A DNA stretch of 64,000 nucleotides, from NCBI RefSeq assembly GCF_008632075.1, contig NZ_VWVM01000004.1, forward strand, positions 124,001-188,000. The letters run 5' to 3'. Positions within the stretch are counted from its first letter, which is position 1, and each line of letters begins with the position of its first letter. A model generated the notes under the pieces. It ran no database searches. It saw only the letters and a program-made list of their open reading frames with translations, and was not told the DNA's origin. This document shows, piece by piece, positions 41,648 through 48,700 of this stretch. The translations under genes were made by a program, and so were the position numbers. The DNA comes from Candidatus Pantoea gossypiicola. GTDB taxonomy: Bacteria > Pseudomonadota > Gammaproteobacteria > Enterobacterales > Enterobacteriaceae.

Positions 41648-42334
41648 TTATTCACAACCAAATCCCGCATCCCGCAATACCGCTTTTGCCTGCTCTGAAC
41701 CTAAGAACGTCGCCAGCCTTTGTGCCTCTGGCGTGATGACCGCACAGGCGTAGCGTGCAACAGGATTAACAGCCACCGGAATATCAACAACCGTCAGCCT
41801 GGCAGCCCGACTCAGGGCTGCCCGATAGCTGGCATAGCCGATAAACAGATCCGCCATATCCGCCTGAATAATCCACTCCGCTGCCAGCCTGCCAGCGGGA
41901 ATTGCTGGTGAGTCTCGCCCGCCCACAAGCGGGAGGGCGCGCTGGCGCACCGCTTCACCGGCATTACCCATCCGGGAGAAAAGAACCTGCGTATAGTCAC
42001 CCGACGGGTCGGTACCTGGTGTGGACGTGGCGATTCGCAGCGTGTCACGGGTGAGCAATGTGAACCAGTCGTCCCCAGGCAGAAGACAATCGCTGCGCAC
42101 CGTAATGCAGAGCCGATTGCTGGTAAACGGCATGACTGACAGCGCGTGTCCGGCAGCCAGCAGCGTTTGCGGATGATCCTCACTGGCTGAAGCAAAGAGG
42201 TCGCACGACTCACCGGCCTCAATCCGTTCGCGGAGCAGGCCGGCGGGACCAAAATGGGTTTCAACCGGCTCCGGAAAGTACGCCATTAGTGCTGGCCAGA
42301 CGCCTTTCAGGCTGCCCGCCGCCAGTACCTGCAT
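41648..42334 (-). CDS. ModA-like molybdate-type binding protein without signal peptide
   Basis: The 228-residue protein has the ModA pattern MQVLAAGSLKGVWPALMAYF, THFGPAGLLRERIEAGESCDLFASA, SNRLCITVRSD and a final AKAVLRDAGFG. A signal peptide is absent: the protein begins directly at the first beta strand. The start overlaps the stop of the upstream gene (TGATG at 42334), so it is made together with the BtuF-like protein. It may act in the cytoplasm or be a degenerate paralogue; possible ligands are molybdate, tungstate or other oxyanions. Confidence 0.75.
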   Translation of the reverse strand: MQVLAAGSLKGVWPALMAYFPEPVETHFGPAGLLRERIEAGESCDLFASASEDHPQTLLAAGHALSVMPFTSNRLCITVRSDCLLPGDDWFTLLTRDTLRIATSTPGTDPSGDYTQVLFSRMGNAGEAVRQRALPLVGGRDSPAIPAGRLAAEWIIQADMADLFIGYASYRAALSRAARLTVVDIPVAVNPVARYACAVITPEAQRLATFLGSEQAKAVLRDAGFGCE

Positions 42335-43383
42335 CACTCTGGCCCCTGATAAGGGGTGCGATAAAAACGCAGATACCAGCGGTTAGCCAGTTTGTTCATG
42401 TCGACATCCTGAAATTTCTGCGGGTAGAGTTTTTTTGCCATCCACAGTTCGCCAAGCCCCATCGCTTCCGGCATCGGATAGCCCCAGGCTTTTGCGTAGT
42501 CAGGCATCAGATAAATGCGATGATTTTTTACTGCATCAATGGCCTGCCATTGCGGCGAACTGTTGATCTCATTGATGACAGAAGGATAGCGATCCTGGAC
42601 AAAAATCACCTGCGGATCCCAGGCGATCACCTGCTCCATCGACACGGTTTTAAATCCTTTCACGGTCGCCGCAGCAACGTTAACCGCTCCCGCATGCTGC
42701 ATCATCAGACCGGTATATTTCCCGGAACCATAAGTAGTCAGTTGCGGATTGGCCATATAGGCGCGAATACGTTTCTCCGCAGGTATATCTTTCAGACGGT
42801 CGCTGACGATTTTGCGACCCTGATCGGTGGCGTCAATCAACGCTTTCGCTTCGGCGGGTTTATTGACGATCTCGCCAATCAGCGTAATGCCTTCGCGCAG
42901 ACCTTTGTCATAGGCCATTTCCTCATCAGCGAGGGTCGGGTTCATTTTGTCCTGTTCACCCGGCAGGCCATGACGCAGCGAGATAGCCACGACGGGGATC
43001 CCCAGCGCGGTAATCCTGTCGATCATCTCATGCGGGGCATAGTTGGTGACAAATACCACCTGCGGATGCAGCGCCACCAGCTTCTCCGGATCAACGTGCG
43101 TCAGATCGCCAAGCGTAGCCATATGGTTCAGCTCAGGTGCCAGTCGGGCATAGCCGTCGCCGAGTTGCTGCTTCCAGTTCGCCATCACCCCGACGATTTT
43201 ATCGGTGGCGTTCATCTGCACCAGCAGGTTCAGCGTCTGATGCTGAAGCACAACAATGCGGTCAACGTGGTCAGGAATCGTAACCTGGCGGCCAATCTGA
43301 TCGGTGAAGTGGCGTGATGCGTGGGAAGAGAGCGGAAGAAATATCAGTAAGCCGAGTGTGCATACCTGCCAGAAGCGCTTCAT
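42334..43383 (-). CDS. BtuF/FecB-class binding protein (MolA-like)
   Basis: The 349-residue protein has a signal peptide ending at SHASR and a class III (helical backbone) binding fold: FTDQIGRQVTIPDHVDRIVV, LNLLVQMNATDKIVG, LVALHPQVVFV, and a late DPQVIFVQDRYPSVI. Such proteins bind iron chelates, cobalamin or, in MolA, molybdate. It is co-translated with a ModA-like protein but no permease or ATPase gene is present. I infer metal or oxyanion capture feeding a transporter encoded elsewhere. It reads away from the guanidine riboswitch region. Confidence 0.8.
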   Translation of the reverse strand: MKRFWQVCTLGLLIFLPLSSHASRHFTDQIGRQVTIPDHVDRIVVLQHQTLNLLVQMNATDKIVGVMANWKQQLGDGYARLAPELNHMATLGDLTHVDPEKLVALHPQVVFVTNYAPHEMIDRITALGIPVVAISLRHGLPGEQDKMNPTLADEEMAYDKGLREGITLIGEIVNKPAEAKALIDATDQGRKIVSDRLKDIPAEKRIRAYMANPQLTTYGSGKYTGLMMQHAGAVNVAAATVKGFKTVSMEQVIAWDPQVIFVQDRYPSVINEINSSPQWQAIDAVKNHRIYLMPDYAKAWGYPMPEAMGLGELWMAKKLYPQKFQDVDMNKLANRWYLRFYRTPYQGPE

Positions 43384-43680
43384 TAACTATCCTCGAAAAT
43401 CGTTATGCATTGGATTATATAGCGATGGGTGATGCGCGTCACGGTCTGGGGCATTATTTTGGGAAAGCAGCAGGTAGAAAAAGAGACTAATTGAGCAAAT
43501 CGCCCTTATCCCCCCCGCAGCACTGATTATGTGCAATGCCCGTTGCTGGTTCACCATCCCGGTGCTTTCTGTGCCAGAACCTGTCTACCTTACTGATATG
43601 GCTTGCTTTAATTTCTGGCACGCCATTTGCTGAAGTCTTAGCAGTAAGCAGCGTATGACACATTGATAGCAAATAGCTGG
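43384..43680. other. 300-base divergent gap before the riboswitch
   Basis: No supported gene. It contains the promoters for the binding-protein pair (leftwards) and for the riboswitch-controlled operon (rightwards), neither of which I can place with confidence. Confidence 0.35.
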
Positions 43681-43775
43681 CTAGGGTTCCGGTTCACGCA
43701 GGTGAATGTCTGGTCCGAGAGCTGGCGACCTCTGCGAGGTTACACGGCGGGACAAAAGCCCGGGAGACAGCGGCA
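43681..43775 (+). ncRNA. Guanidine-I (ykkC) riboswitch aptamer
   Basis: The RNA has all the hallmark blocks of the ykkC class in order: CTAGGGTTCCG at the start, CTGGTCCGAGAG in the first stem-loop region, ACACGGCGGGACAAAAGCCC and CGGGAGA at the end. The class binds guanidinium and turns on guanidine-handling genes. The downstream gene encodes a nitrate/taurine-type binding protein of the kind linked to guanidine (urea) carboxylase operons, which supports subtype I over the PRPP/ppGpp subtypes. Confidence 0.9.
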
Positions 43776-43807
43776 CCATCTGGTGTCCTGCGCTGCTCCC
43801 GTTTTTT
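43770..43807 (+). terminator. Expression-platform terminator of the guanidine riboswitch
   Basis: CGGGAG-ACAGCG at the 3' end of the aptamer can pair with CGCTGCTCCCG, enclosing a small GACACC-type inner hairpin, followed by six T. The 5' arm shares bases with the aptamer, so ligand binding would prevent termination. Confidence 0.8.
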
Positions 43808-43827
43808 GTGCCAACCAGAGGTCAACC

Positions 43828-44079
43828 ATGAAGAAATCCCCCCTCCTGACGCTGATTCTTTCGCTGACGCTGCTGGTCAGCGCGCCGTCTTTCGCCGCCG
43901 TCAAAAAAGAGTTCAACATCTGCTGGACCATTTACGCGGGCTGGATGCCGTGGGGCACCATCAGCAATGAGAAGATCATTGATAAATGGGCCAGCAAATA
44001 TGGCATCAAAATTCATATCACCCAGCTCAATGACTACATCGAGTCGATCAACCAGTACACCGCCGGGCAGTTCGTGTAG
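43828..44079 (+). pseudogene. Guanidine-operon ABC binding protein gene, cut by the Mu-like prophage
   Basis: The ATG at 43828 has AGAGG upstream and opens a signal peptide (LLTLILSLTLLVSAPSFA) and the start of a TauA/NitT-type binding protein (FNICWTIYAGWMPWG, then ITQLNDYIESINQYTAGQF). After codon 82 the sequence turns into prophage DNA (TGTAGCGCG at 44075) and the frame ends at a TAG inside it. The missing C-terminal two-thirds should lie beyond the far end of the prophage. The operon downstream of the riboswitch is therefore interrupted. Confidence 0.9.
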
Positions 44080-44089
44080 CGCGAAAAAT

Positions 44090-44151
44090 TATTTGATACT
44101 GATTTGGAAAGTATTTGATTCAGGTTTTATGCTGTGTCGCTGTATCAAATA
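44090..44151. repeat. Repeated motifs at the prophage right end, probable transposase-binding sites
   Basis: TATTTGATA (44090-44098), TATTTGATT (44112-44120, 22 bases on) and the exact inverted copy TATCAAATA (44143-44151) sit within 80 bases of the TG end. Mu ends carry several transposase sites at similar spacing, which is why I read these as the right-end att sites. Confidence 0.65.
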
Positions 44152-44235
44152 GCTTTCAAATTGATCGAAATGTAACCGATTCCGTAATTTTCTCAAGTCC
44201 ATCCTTGTCCCTCCAATATCACAAAGCCTAGCCTT

Positions 44236-44301
44236 ATTGATCACTTATAACGATCAGTATCGCATAATTGATCGTTCAGTCTGATTAATGTGATATTGAT
44301 C
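44236..44301. promoter_or_regulatory. Cluster of GATC sites and ATTGATC repeats before the first cargo gene
   Basis: ATTGATC occurs at 44236-44242, 44267-44273 and 44295-44301, and a fourth GATC lies at 44252. A weak -35/-10 pair (TTGATC at 44268, TGATAT at 44291, 17-base spacing) falls inside the cluster. Such arrangements can serve as repressor sites or as Dam-methylation switches. The role is inferred. Confidence 0.5.
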
Positions 44302-44364
44302 ATTTTCACAGCTGAGCTGAAGTCGCATCATTTATGTATGTCTGTTGAATAAGAGGGAATTTAA

Positions 44365-44613
44365 TTGAAAAAAAGACTACTCACGGAGCAAATTCAAAGA
44401 GAAATCCTCACTGCGCTTGCAATTGCTTATCCCGATCCTCTTACCGGGAAACAGTATTTCACCGCTTTTGCACGTTACAGCGAGCAAGTAATGGCTGAAA
44501 ACATCGAGGCTCTGGTTAAACGAGGGCTAATCAAAAAGACAGATGTTCCTAGCTGCGGCGGGGTTAAATTCCTGTCTCTCGCTGAACTGACACTGACATT
44601 CGAAATTTGTTGA
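44365..44613 (+). CDS. Small winged-helix-like prophage cargo protein, copy 1 (perhaps truncated)
   Basis: The 82-residue protein is a paralogue of the next gene: both have LL-x4-Q-[RK]-[ED]-IL-x-AL and P-x-P-[LM]-T-x-KQY followed by VM-x2-NI-x-EL-like helices, which looks like a small winged helix. The start is TTG at 44365 with AGAGGG 9 bases upstream. The C-terminus ends abruptly at TFEIC; a different frame from 44613 continues with ITGNGLQIKIQ, which lines up with the wing region of copy 2, so a one-base lesion may have shortened it. Function unknown; opposite in direction to the phage late genes. Confidence 0.6.
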   Translation: MKKRLLTEQIQREILTALAIAYPDPLTGKQYFTAFARYSEQVMAENIEALVKRGLIKKTDVPSCGGVKFLSLAELTLTFEIC

Positions 44614-44751
44614 TTACCGGTAATGGTTTACAGATAAAAATTCAATATAATCATACAGGTATAAATTTTACGCTAAGCACTAATGAACTTTAACTGAATT
44701 GCTTTCACTATTTAATAGGAAAGCTTATATCTATCGGGAGGTATTAGATAA

Positions 44752-45078
44752 ATGGGTGACAAACTTTTGTCGGTTAAGCTACAGAAGGATATTCTCAGGG
44801 CATTGTCAATTTTTCATCCCCGCCCAATGACAGCAAAACAATATTTGAGCTGCTTTGACGATGTTAATGAGTTCGTAATGTTGATCAACATAAGCGAACT
44901 CATCCGGAGAGACCTGATTCATCCCGAAGCCATTCGCTATTGTGACGATGAGCCATTCCTGTGTGTGGGCCGTCTGAGATTACAAGCTAAAGGACTTGAG
45001 GTGGCAACAAGAGAATACCATCACGGAGCCGTAAAACAATTGCAGTCAGATTTATCAAGAAACTCACAACCTCATTAA
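44752..45078 (+). CDS. Small winged-helix-like prophage cargo protein, copy 2
   Basis: The 108-residue protein begins MGDKLLSVKLQKDILRALSI and shares about a third of its residues with copy 1. The helix pattern followed by FLCVGRLRLQAKGLEVA looks like a winged-helix domain with its wing. GGGAGG lies upstream, at the long spacing of about 11 bases. It may regulate the cargo genes or phage lysogeny. I do not recognise a named family. Confidence 0.7.
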   Translation: MGDKLLSVKLQKDILRALSIFHPRPMTAKQYLSCFDDVNEFVMLINISELIRRDLIHPEAIRYCDDEPFLCVGRLRLQAKGLEVATREYHHGAVKQLQSDLSRNSQPH

Positions 45079-45103
45079 ACAAATGGTAAATGGCCAATCA
45101 CTT

Positions 45104-45131
45104 TTTTCATATACAATCCTTTATATGAAAA
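45104..45131. terminator. Symmetric AT hairpin behind the cargo pair
   Basis: TTTTCATATA and TATATGAAAA form a perfect 10-bp stem with an 8-base loop. A second stem, GCCGGGC/GCCCGGC (45151-45173), follows and ends in GATTTTAGT. Together they probably end the transcript of the two paralogues. Confidence 0.5.
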
Positions 45132-45254
45132 TACAGCAATTAAATGAAATGCCGGGCTTTATCCCTGCCCGGCTAGGGATTTTAGTGGTACAGTTTTTTC
45201 GCCTCTTTTCTTCGCAGGAGCGGGGGCGAAAAATTACCACCTCAGGAGTAAACC

Positions 45255-45392
45255 ATGAACGATAAAGACGAAACTGAAGAGTCCGGATTATGGACTGCTA
45301 CCATGATCCCTTCATTCGATGGAGCTGTGCCGTGCCACGCGCTGCATAAACCAGCCCCACCGGATGACAGGGATAATAACGAACAGGAGTAA
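45255..45392 (+). CDS. 45-residue acidic ORF of the prophage cargo
   Basis: The ORF begins MNDKDETEESGLWTATMIPS and ends DDRDNNEQE. AGGAG lies 7 bases before the ATG, and the stop is 7 bases before the next start, so it looks like a real gene translated together with the two-TM protein. No family recognised. Confidence 0.55.
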   Translation: MNDKDETEESGLWTATMIPSFDGAVPCHALHKPAPPDDRDNNEQE

Positions 45393-45399
45393 CACCTAA

Positions 45400-45867
45400 A
45401 TGAAAAACCAGCCAACTGAATATGATTATCATTATCGCATCTGGTATTGCTACTGGCTTGAGATAATGACTGAAACTCTTAATCGGCGCACTGAAACTGC
45501 CATGAACGCAACAATGCTGATTCTGGGTGCCATTGTTTCGGGGTCTAATCAGTTCAGCTGGCTGCTCGGACTTGTAATAGCAATACTCAGTGGTTGCCGG
45601 GTTGCGTGGCAATATGGTAAGAAAGCCGAAGCAGCAAGGCAACAGGCTAAACGCTATGGTAAACTTCTTGACAGCATGCATGAACTTACCCTCACGGAGA
45701 TTAAAGTAAGACTTGATTTGATTGAGGAGTTCGACAGTATCCCGCTTTGTTCGCTGTTCAATCCTGCCAGAAACAGGGCCTGCATTTCTCTTAATATCCG
45801 CCATCGCGAACACCTTTCATCTCATGAAAAATTCATCAGCTTTCTGAGCGGTGGAATCCCTCAGTGA
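45400..45867 (+). CDS. Two-TM prophage cargo protein, SLATT-like layout
   Basis: The 155-residue protein has an N-terminal helix (HYRIWYCYWLEIMTETLNRR), two adjoining hydrophobic helices (TAMNATMLILGAIVSGSN and FSWLLGLVIAILSGCRVAW) and a long charged helix (KKAEAARQQAKRYGKLLDSM) followed by LTEIKVRLDLIEEFDSIP. This resembles SLATT-type two-TM proteins, which in bacterial conflict systems are thought to act as membrane effectors; similarity is by eye only. It stands in the accessory zone at the prophage right end, so superinfection exclusion is one possibility. Confidence 0.65.
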   Translation: MKNQPTEYDYHYRIWYCYWLEIMTETLNRRTETAMNATMLILGAIVSGSNQFSWLLGLVIAILSGCRVAWQYGKKAEAARQQAKRYGKLLDSMHELTLTEIKVRLDLIEEFDSIPLCSLFNPARNRACISLNIRHREHLSSHEKFISFLSGGIPQ

Positions 45868-45922
45868 TTACAGCTTTTTAGCCTGATGAAGTAAGTTGAA
45901 TAGATCCGGCATACCTGTATTT

Positions 45923-46138
45923 TCAGTCAGTATTATCTGTATGGCCGGATATGGTTTCACGGTAAATGTTAAGAGCCGACTGATACTCAGGCTCGATTTC
46001 CTGCAGCGCCTGAGTCAGCCTAGTCTGCACTTCAAGCAACTCAAGCAACTCAAGCAACTCAAGCATGCGCACGGCTTCGCTCTTGCTGGCCAAATCGATG
46101 CCACTCATAGAGAAGTGATTTCTGTTTATCTGGTCCAT
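45923..46138 (-). CDS. Possible small leucine-zipper-like prophage ORF with in-frame 9-bp repeats
   Basis: The 71-residue minus-strand frame reads KSEAVRMLELLELLELLEVQ in the middle, followed by TRLTQALQEIEPEYQSALNI. The LLE repeats come from three and a half copies of a 9-bp unit at 46033-46065, which keeps the frame. The start is uncertain (ATG at 46138, or at 46108) and no good ribosome site is visible, so this may not be expressed. Confidence 0.4.
   Translation of the reverse strand: MDQINRNHFSMSGIDLASKSEAVRMLELLELLELLEVQTRLTQALQEIEPEYQSALNIYRETISGHTDNTD
46033..46065. repeat. 9-bp tandem repeat (CAAGCAACT, 3.7 copies)
   Basis: Three perfect copies plus six bases of a fourth. The unit length keeps reading frames open on both strands (LLE on the minus strand, KQL on the plus strand). 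Confidence 0.95.
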
Positions 46139-46285
46139 GCAATCTTTACGGGCCGAGCACAGAGCATGATAACGCCCAATAATTATTAACTCTTAATTGC
46201 TGTATAGCTTCACCTGAAAACCCTCTGAATAACGGAGAAATGCGCCAGATTAACTGGCGCATGATGGCCGGACTTATCGCGTTGA

Positions 46286-46678
46286 TTAAACCGCTTCAGC
46301 CGGTTGTCCCGCGTTTACCGCATCCTGACCATCGTCGATGCTGTGTTTATATTGCAGATTATCGACATAAGTCTGCACCTGCTGTTCTACTTCAGCTTTG
46401 TCCGCATCAATGACGGCGTCGGCCAGTTTCTCAGCAATGCCCTGAGCCTGGTCGGCAAATGCCGACTGGATCTTATCGAAGTTGTCACCGCAGGCGGTGC
46501 GCACGGATGCCTCATCGCTGAGTGACAGATGACTGACGAAATCAGCCGCAGCAGCAGTGGCATCATCTTTAGTCGGGCCGGTATAGATTGCGGCCAGAAT
46601 GCCATCAACAACCACTTTACTGCGCAGTTGATTGATAGCGGCTTTCTGGATATTGCCGGTGATATTAATTGTGCTCAT
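46286..46678 (-). CDS. Hypothetical prophage protein downstream of the tail fibre
   Basis: The protein of 130 residues (start at 46678, with AAGGA 7 bases upstream) begins MSTINITGNIQKAAINQLRS and is rich in alanine and aspartate, with predicted helices and no membrane segment. A longer frame starts at 46738 and adds a basic, hydrophobic 20-residue leader (MKILAWLRTFFTRKSKKENT). It reads in the late-gene direction beyond the tail fibre, the place where Mu has fibre assembly and mom genes. Not recognised. Confidence 0.65.
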   Translation of the reverse strand: MSTINITGNIQKAAINQLRSKVVVDGILAAIYTGPTKDDATAAAADFVSHLSLSDEASVRTACGDNFDKIQSAFADQAQGIAEKLADAVIDADKAEVEQQVQTYVDNLQYKHSIDDGQDAVNAGQPAEAV

Positions 46679-46814
46679 GGTGTTTTCCTTTTTGGATTTA
46701 CGGGTAAAGAACGTGCGCAGCCATGCCAGTATTTTCATGGAATCAGCTCGCTAAATTTAGGATGTAATTAATGATTCTGGTTGATTCAGCATTTAGTCTG
46801 AATCAGTTATTCTC

Positions 46815-46888
46815 TTGGACCGCTCTATATATAATTATAATTGAAACTCCGAACCCATTAGCGCCCGTACTGGGGCGCTTTTTTTAAC
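46815..46888 (+). ncRNA. Candidate very short transcript: promoter directly followed by a terminator
   Basis: TTGGAC (46815-46820) and TATAAT (46836-46841, 15-base spacing; another TATAAT overlaps just before) are followed within 20 bases by AGCGCCC-GTACT-GGGGCGCT and seven T. A transcript of about 40 bases would result. There is no plus-strand gene directly upstream that needs this terminator. Expression unproven. Confidence 0.4.
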
Positions 46889-46995
46889 CGTTATTTACGG
46901 TTTATCTGGTCAGATAATTGCGCTATATCCCGTCTCATCGCTGACGCTGCTGAGATCCAGCTTACGCAGAGCTTTGGCGTATTAAATCTATTTGG

Positions 46996-48159
46996 TCAGG
47001 CTGTTCTCATCCAGCCCAGAAGATGCACATACTCATTCTGTACGCTGAATGCCTGGCCTGATCCTGCTGCACTGGTCTGCATCAGGGCATAACCACCTTT
47101 GGCATCCGTACCAAATCGACCCGTTCCCCACTGTCCTGCACCCTCATCGGGTTTAGTGGAAGCATCACCTGTAGCGCCGCCTGCGTGCCGGTGTGGTGGC
47201 AGGTGTGCTTCTGCCAGCGTTACCGTATTACTCCCGCCCACTGCCAGTGGGTCAGTACCCAGCACAATGGCGCGACCGTCATAGCCAGTACCATTAAGAT
47301 ATTGCCAGGTCGTTCCCGGAAAAAGCCCATTCGGGTCGGTTCCGTTGCCCATCAGCATCACATAACCCACAGGAAAGGGGCAGTTGGCCGGACTGTAAAC
47401 TCGCCGCCCATTCTCGTAAATCTCTCCGTTACCACTGATGGACACTTCACCGCTCTGTTTCGTATTGTCACTGTTTACAATGCGAAAATTGAACCCGCCC
47501 GATCCCGAACCTTTATTATTGATAAACGCGGATTCTCCCTGGCCATTGGTTTCATTCCATTCAATCCAGGTGCCTTGCTGATTCAGAGGAGCGCCGTGCC
47601 CGTTGGCGAACAAAAACGGAGTGGTAACGCCTTTGCTACCAACAGTGCCACCCTCTGCCGGAAAAGCGTTACAGTCAGCGGCCGTGGGCGGGTTTTTCTC
47701 GTAAAACAGCGCGCCCATTGGCGAAGAATCTACTTGGGCAATGAGTTTTTTGCCGTTCCATCCCGCATAAACCTTATTGGTTAACATTCCAGTGCCTCCG
47801 CCCTGCTGGACGGCAACCCAGTTACCGACCTTATCAAGCGAAAGGGCTTCTCTGGCTTTGGCTGAGTCGATCAGATCGGACAGGTTTTTATCTTTCTGCA
47901 GCGCACCGCTGACGCGGCTGTCGTCTTCTGCCAGAAACAGGGATTTCAGCGCATTTAAAAGCTGGTCATTAGTTGCGTCGGCGGGCTTAATGCCTGCGGC
48001 AGTTAATATGCTGATGACTTCTCGCTGCAGGCTGCGGGTTGCACCCTGCGTATCGTTCATATAAACCGGCGTGACGATAGTGGCTAATTGCCCGGTCTGA
48101 TTATCTCGACCGTGAAACTGGCCGTCGTCGGTATTAATCGGATCAATTAAGGGTTTCAT
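46996..48159 (-). CDS. Tail fibre protein (Mu gpS position)
   Basis: The 387-residue protein starts MKPLIDPINTDDGQFHGRDN and has a fibre-type N-terminus (TGQLATIVTPVYMND, QREVISILTAAGIKPA). Its C-terminal half contains PFPVGYVMLMGNGTDPN and LPPHRHAGGATG, the collar-like region of many tail fibre tips, and it ends with EYVHLLGWMRTA. It would bind the host surface. The usual partner, a tail fibre assembly chaperone, is missing directly downstream. Its start overlaps the stop of the gp48-like gene by four bases. Confidence 0.85.
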   Translation of the reverse strand: MKPLIDPINTDDGQFHGRDNQTGQLATIVTPVYMNDTQGATRSLQREVISILTAAGIKPADATNDQLLNALKSLFLAEDDSRVSGALQKDKNLSDLIDSAKAREALSLDKVGNWVAVQQGGGTGMLTNKVYAGWNGKKLIAQVDSSPMGALFYEKNPPTAADCNAFPAEGGTVGSKGVTTPFLFANGHGAPLNQQGTWIEWNETNGQGESAFINNKGSGSGGFNFRIVNSDNTKQSGEVSISGNGEIYENGRRVYSPANCPFPVGYVMLMGNGTDPNGLFPGTTWQYLNGTGYDGRAIVLGTDPLAVGGSNTVTLAEAHLPPHRHAGGATGDASTKPDEGAGQWGTGRFGTDAKGGYALMQTSAAGSGQAFSVQNEYVHLLGWMRTA

Positions 48160-48695
48160 TTATTGCTGCCCTCAGAATATTTAAACAGGCACTCGGTATG
48201 CGCCGGTTTTAAACGTTTAAATAAGGTTTCAAGGTCGGGATCGCCTGTTTCTTCCAGACGGTCGCCGACAACGGATTCACCCACGCGGAAATACCACACG
48301 CGCTCAGGTGCACCGTTCACGTTCACTATCCAGCGCCACTTTGGATCGTCTGGTTCATCAATCGTTATGTCATAGCCCAGCGCTTTTGCCAGGTTAATAA
48401 AGTACTGGCGGCTCAGTCCCCCGGCCTCAGCCAGCGCGGCCATGACTCTGGCGCGGCGTTGCTGCAGGGTGTCGCTGTCGTTCACGGTCAGCGCGTAAAC
48501 CCGCTCCCAGTCCGGCAGCGTGAGCGTGGCCAGATTGGGATCGGTGGAGCTGACCAGCCCGGATATCAGCGCATCCACTGTAGCGAGTAGTTTTGCCTCG
48601 GCGCTGAGTTCGGCGCTCAGCTGCTCACCCGAGGCATCGTAGGTCACCGGCGGTAACAGTTGCGCCAGCAGACTGTAATAATCGTCTCTGGTCAC
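48156..48695 (-). CDS. Mu gp48-like tail protein (DUF2313)
   Basis: The 179-residue protein matches the YmfQ/gp48 group of baseplate-associated tail proteins: YYSLLAQLLPPVTYD, LPDWERVYAL, QQRRARVMAALAEAGGLS and LKPAHTECLFKYSE. I choose a GTG at 48695: AGGAA lies 8 bases upstream and it is 6 bases after the gp47 stop; the frame can be extended to 48746 but only into gp47. Confidence 0.85.
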   Translation of the reverse strand: MTRDDYYSLLAQLLPPVTYDASGEQLSAELSAEAKLLATVDALISGLVSSTDPNLATLTLPDWERVYALTVNDSDTLQQRRARVMAALAEAGGLSRQYFINLAKALGYDITIDEPDDPKWRWIVNVNGAPERVWYFRVGESVVGDRLEETGDPDLETLFKRLKPAHTECLFKYSEGSNK

Positions 48696-48700
48696 GCGCG

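Noticed and set aside
45083..45265. 60-codon plus-strand ORF in the prophage cargo region
   Set aside because: It runs through two hairpins that look like terminators and has no ribosome site; the 45-residue ORF starting at 45255 is better supported.
46915..46985. 23-residue minus-strand frame YAKALRKLDLSSVSDETGYSA after the tail fibre
   Set aside because: Directly preceded by stop codons and without a start. Could be the end of a lost fibre-assembly gene, but too short to support.
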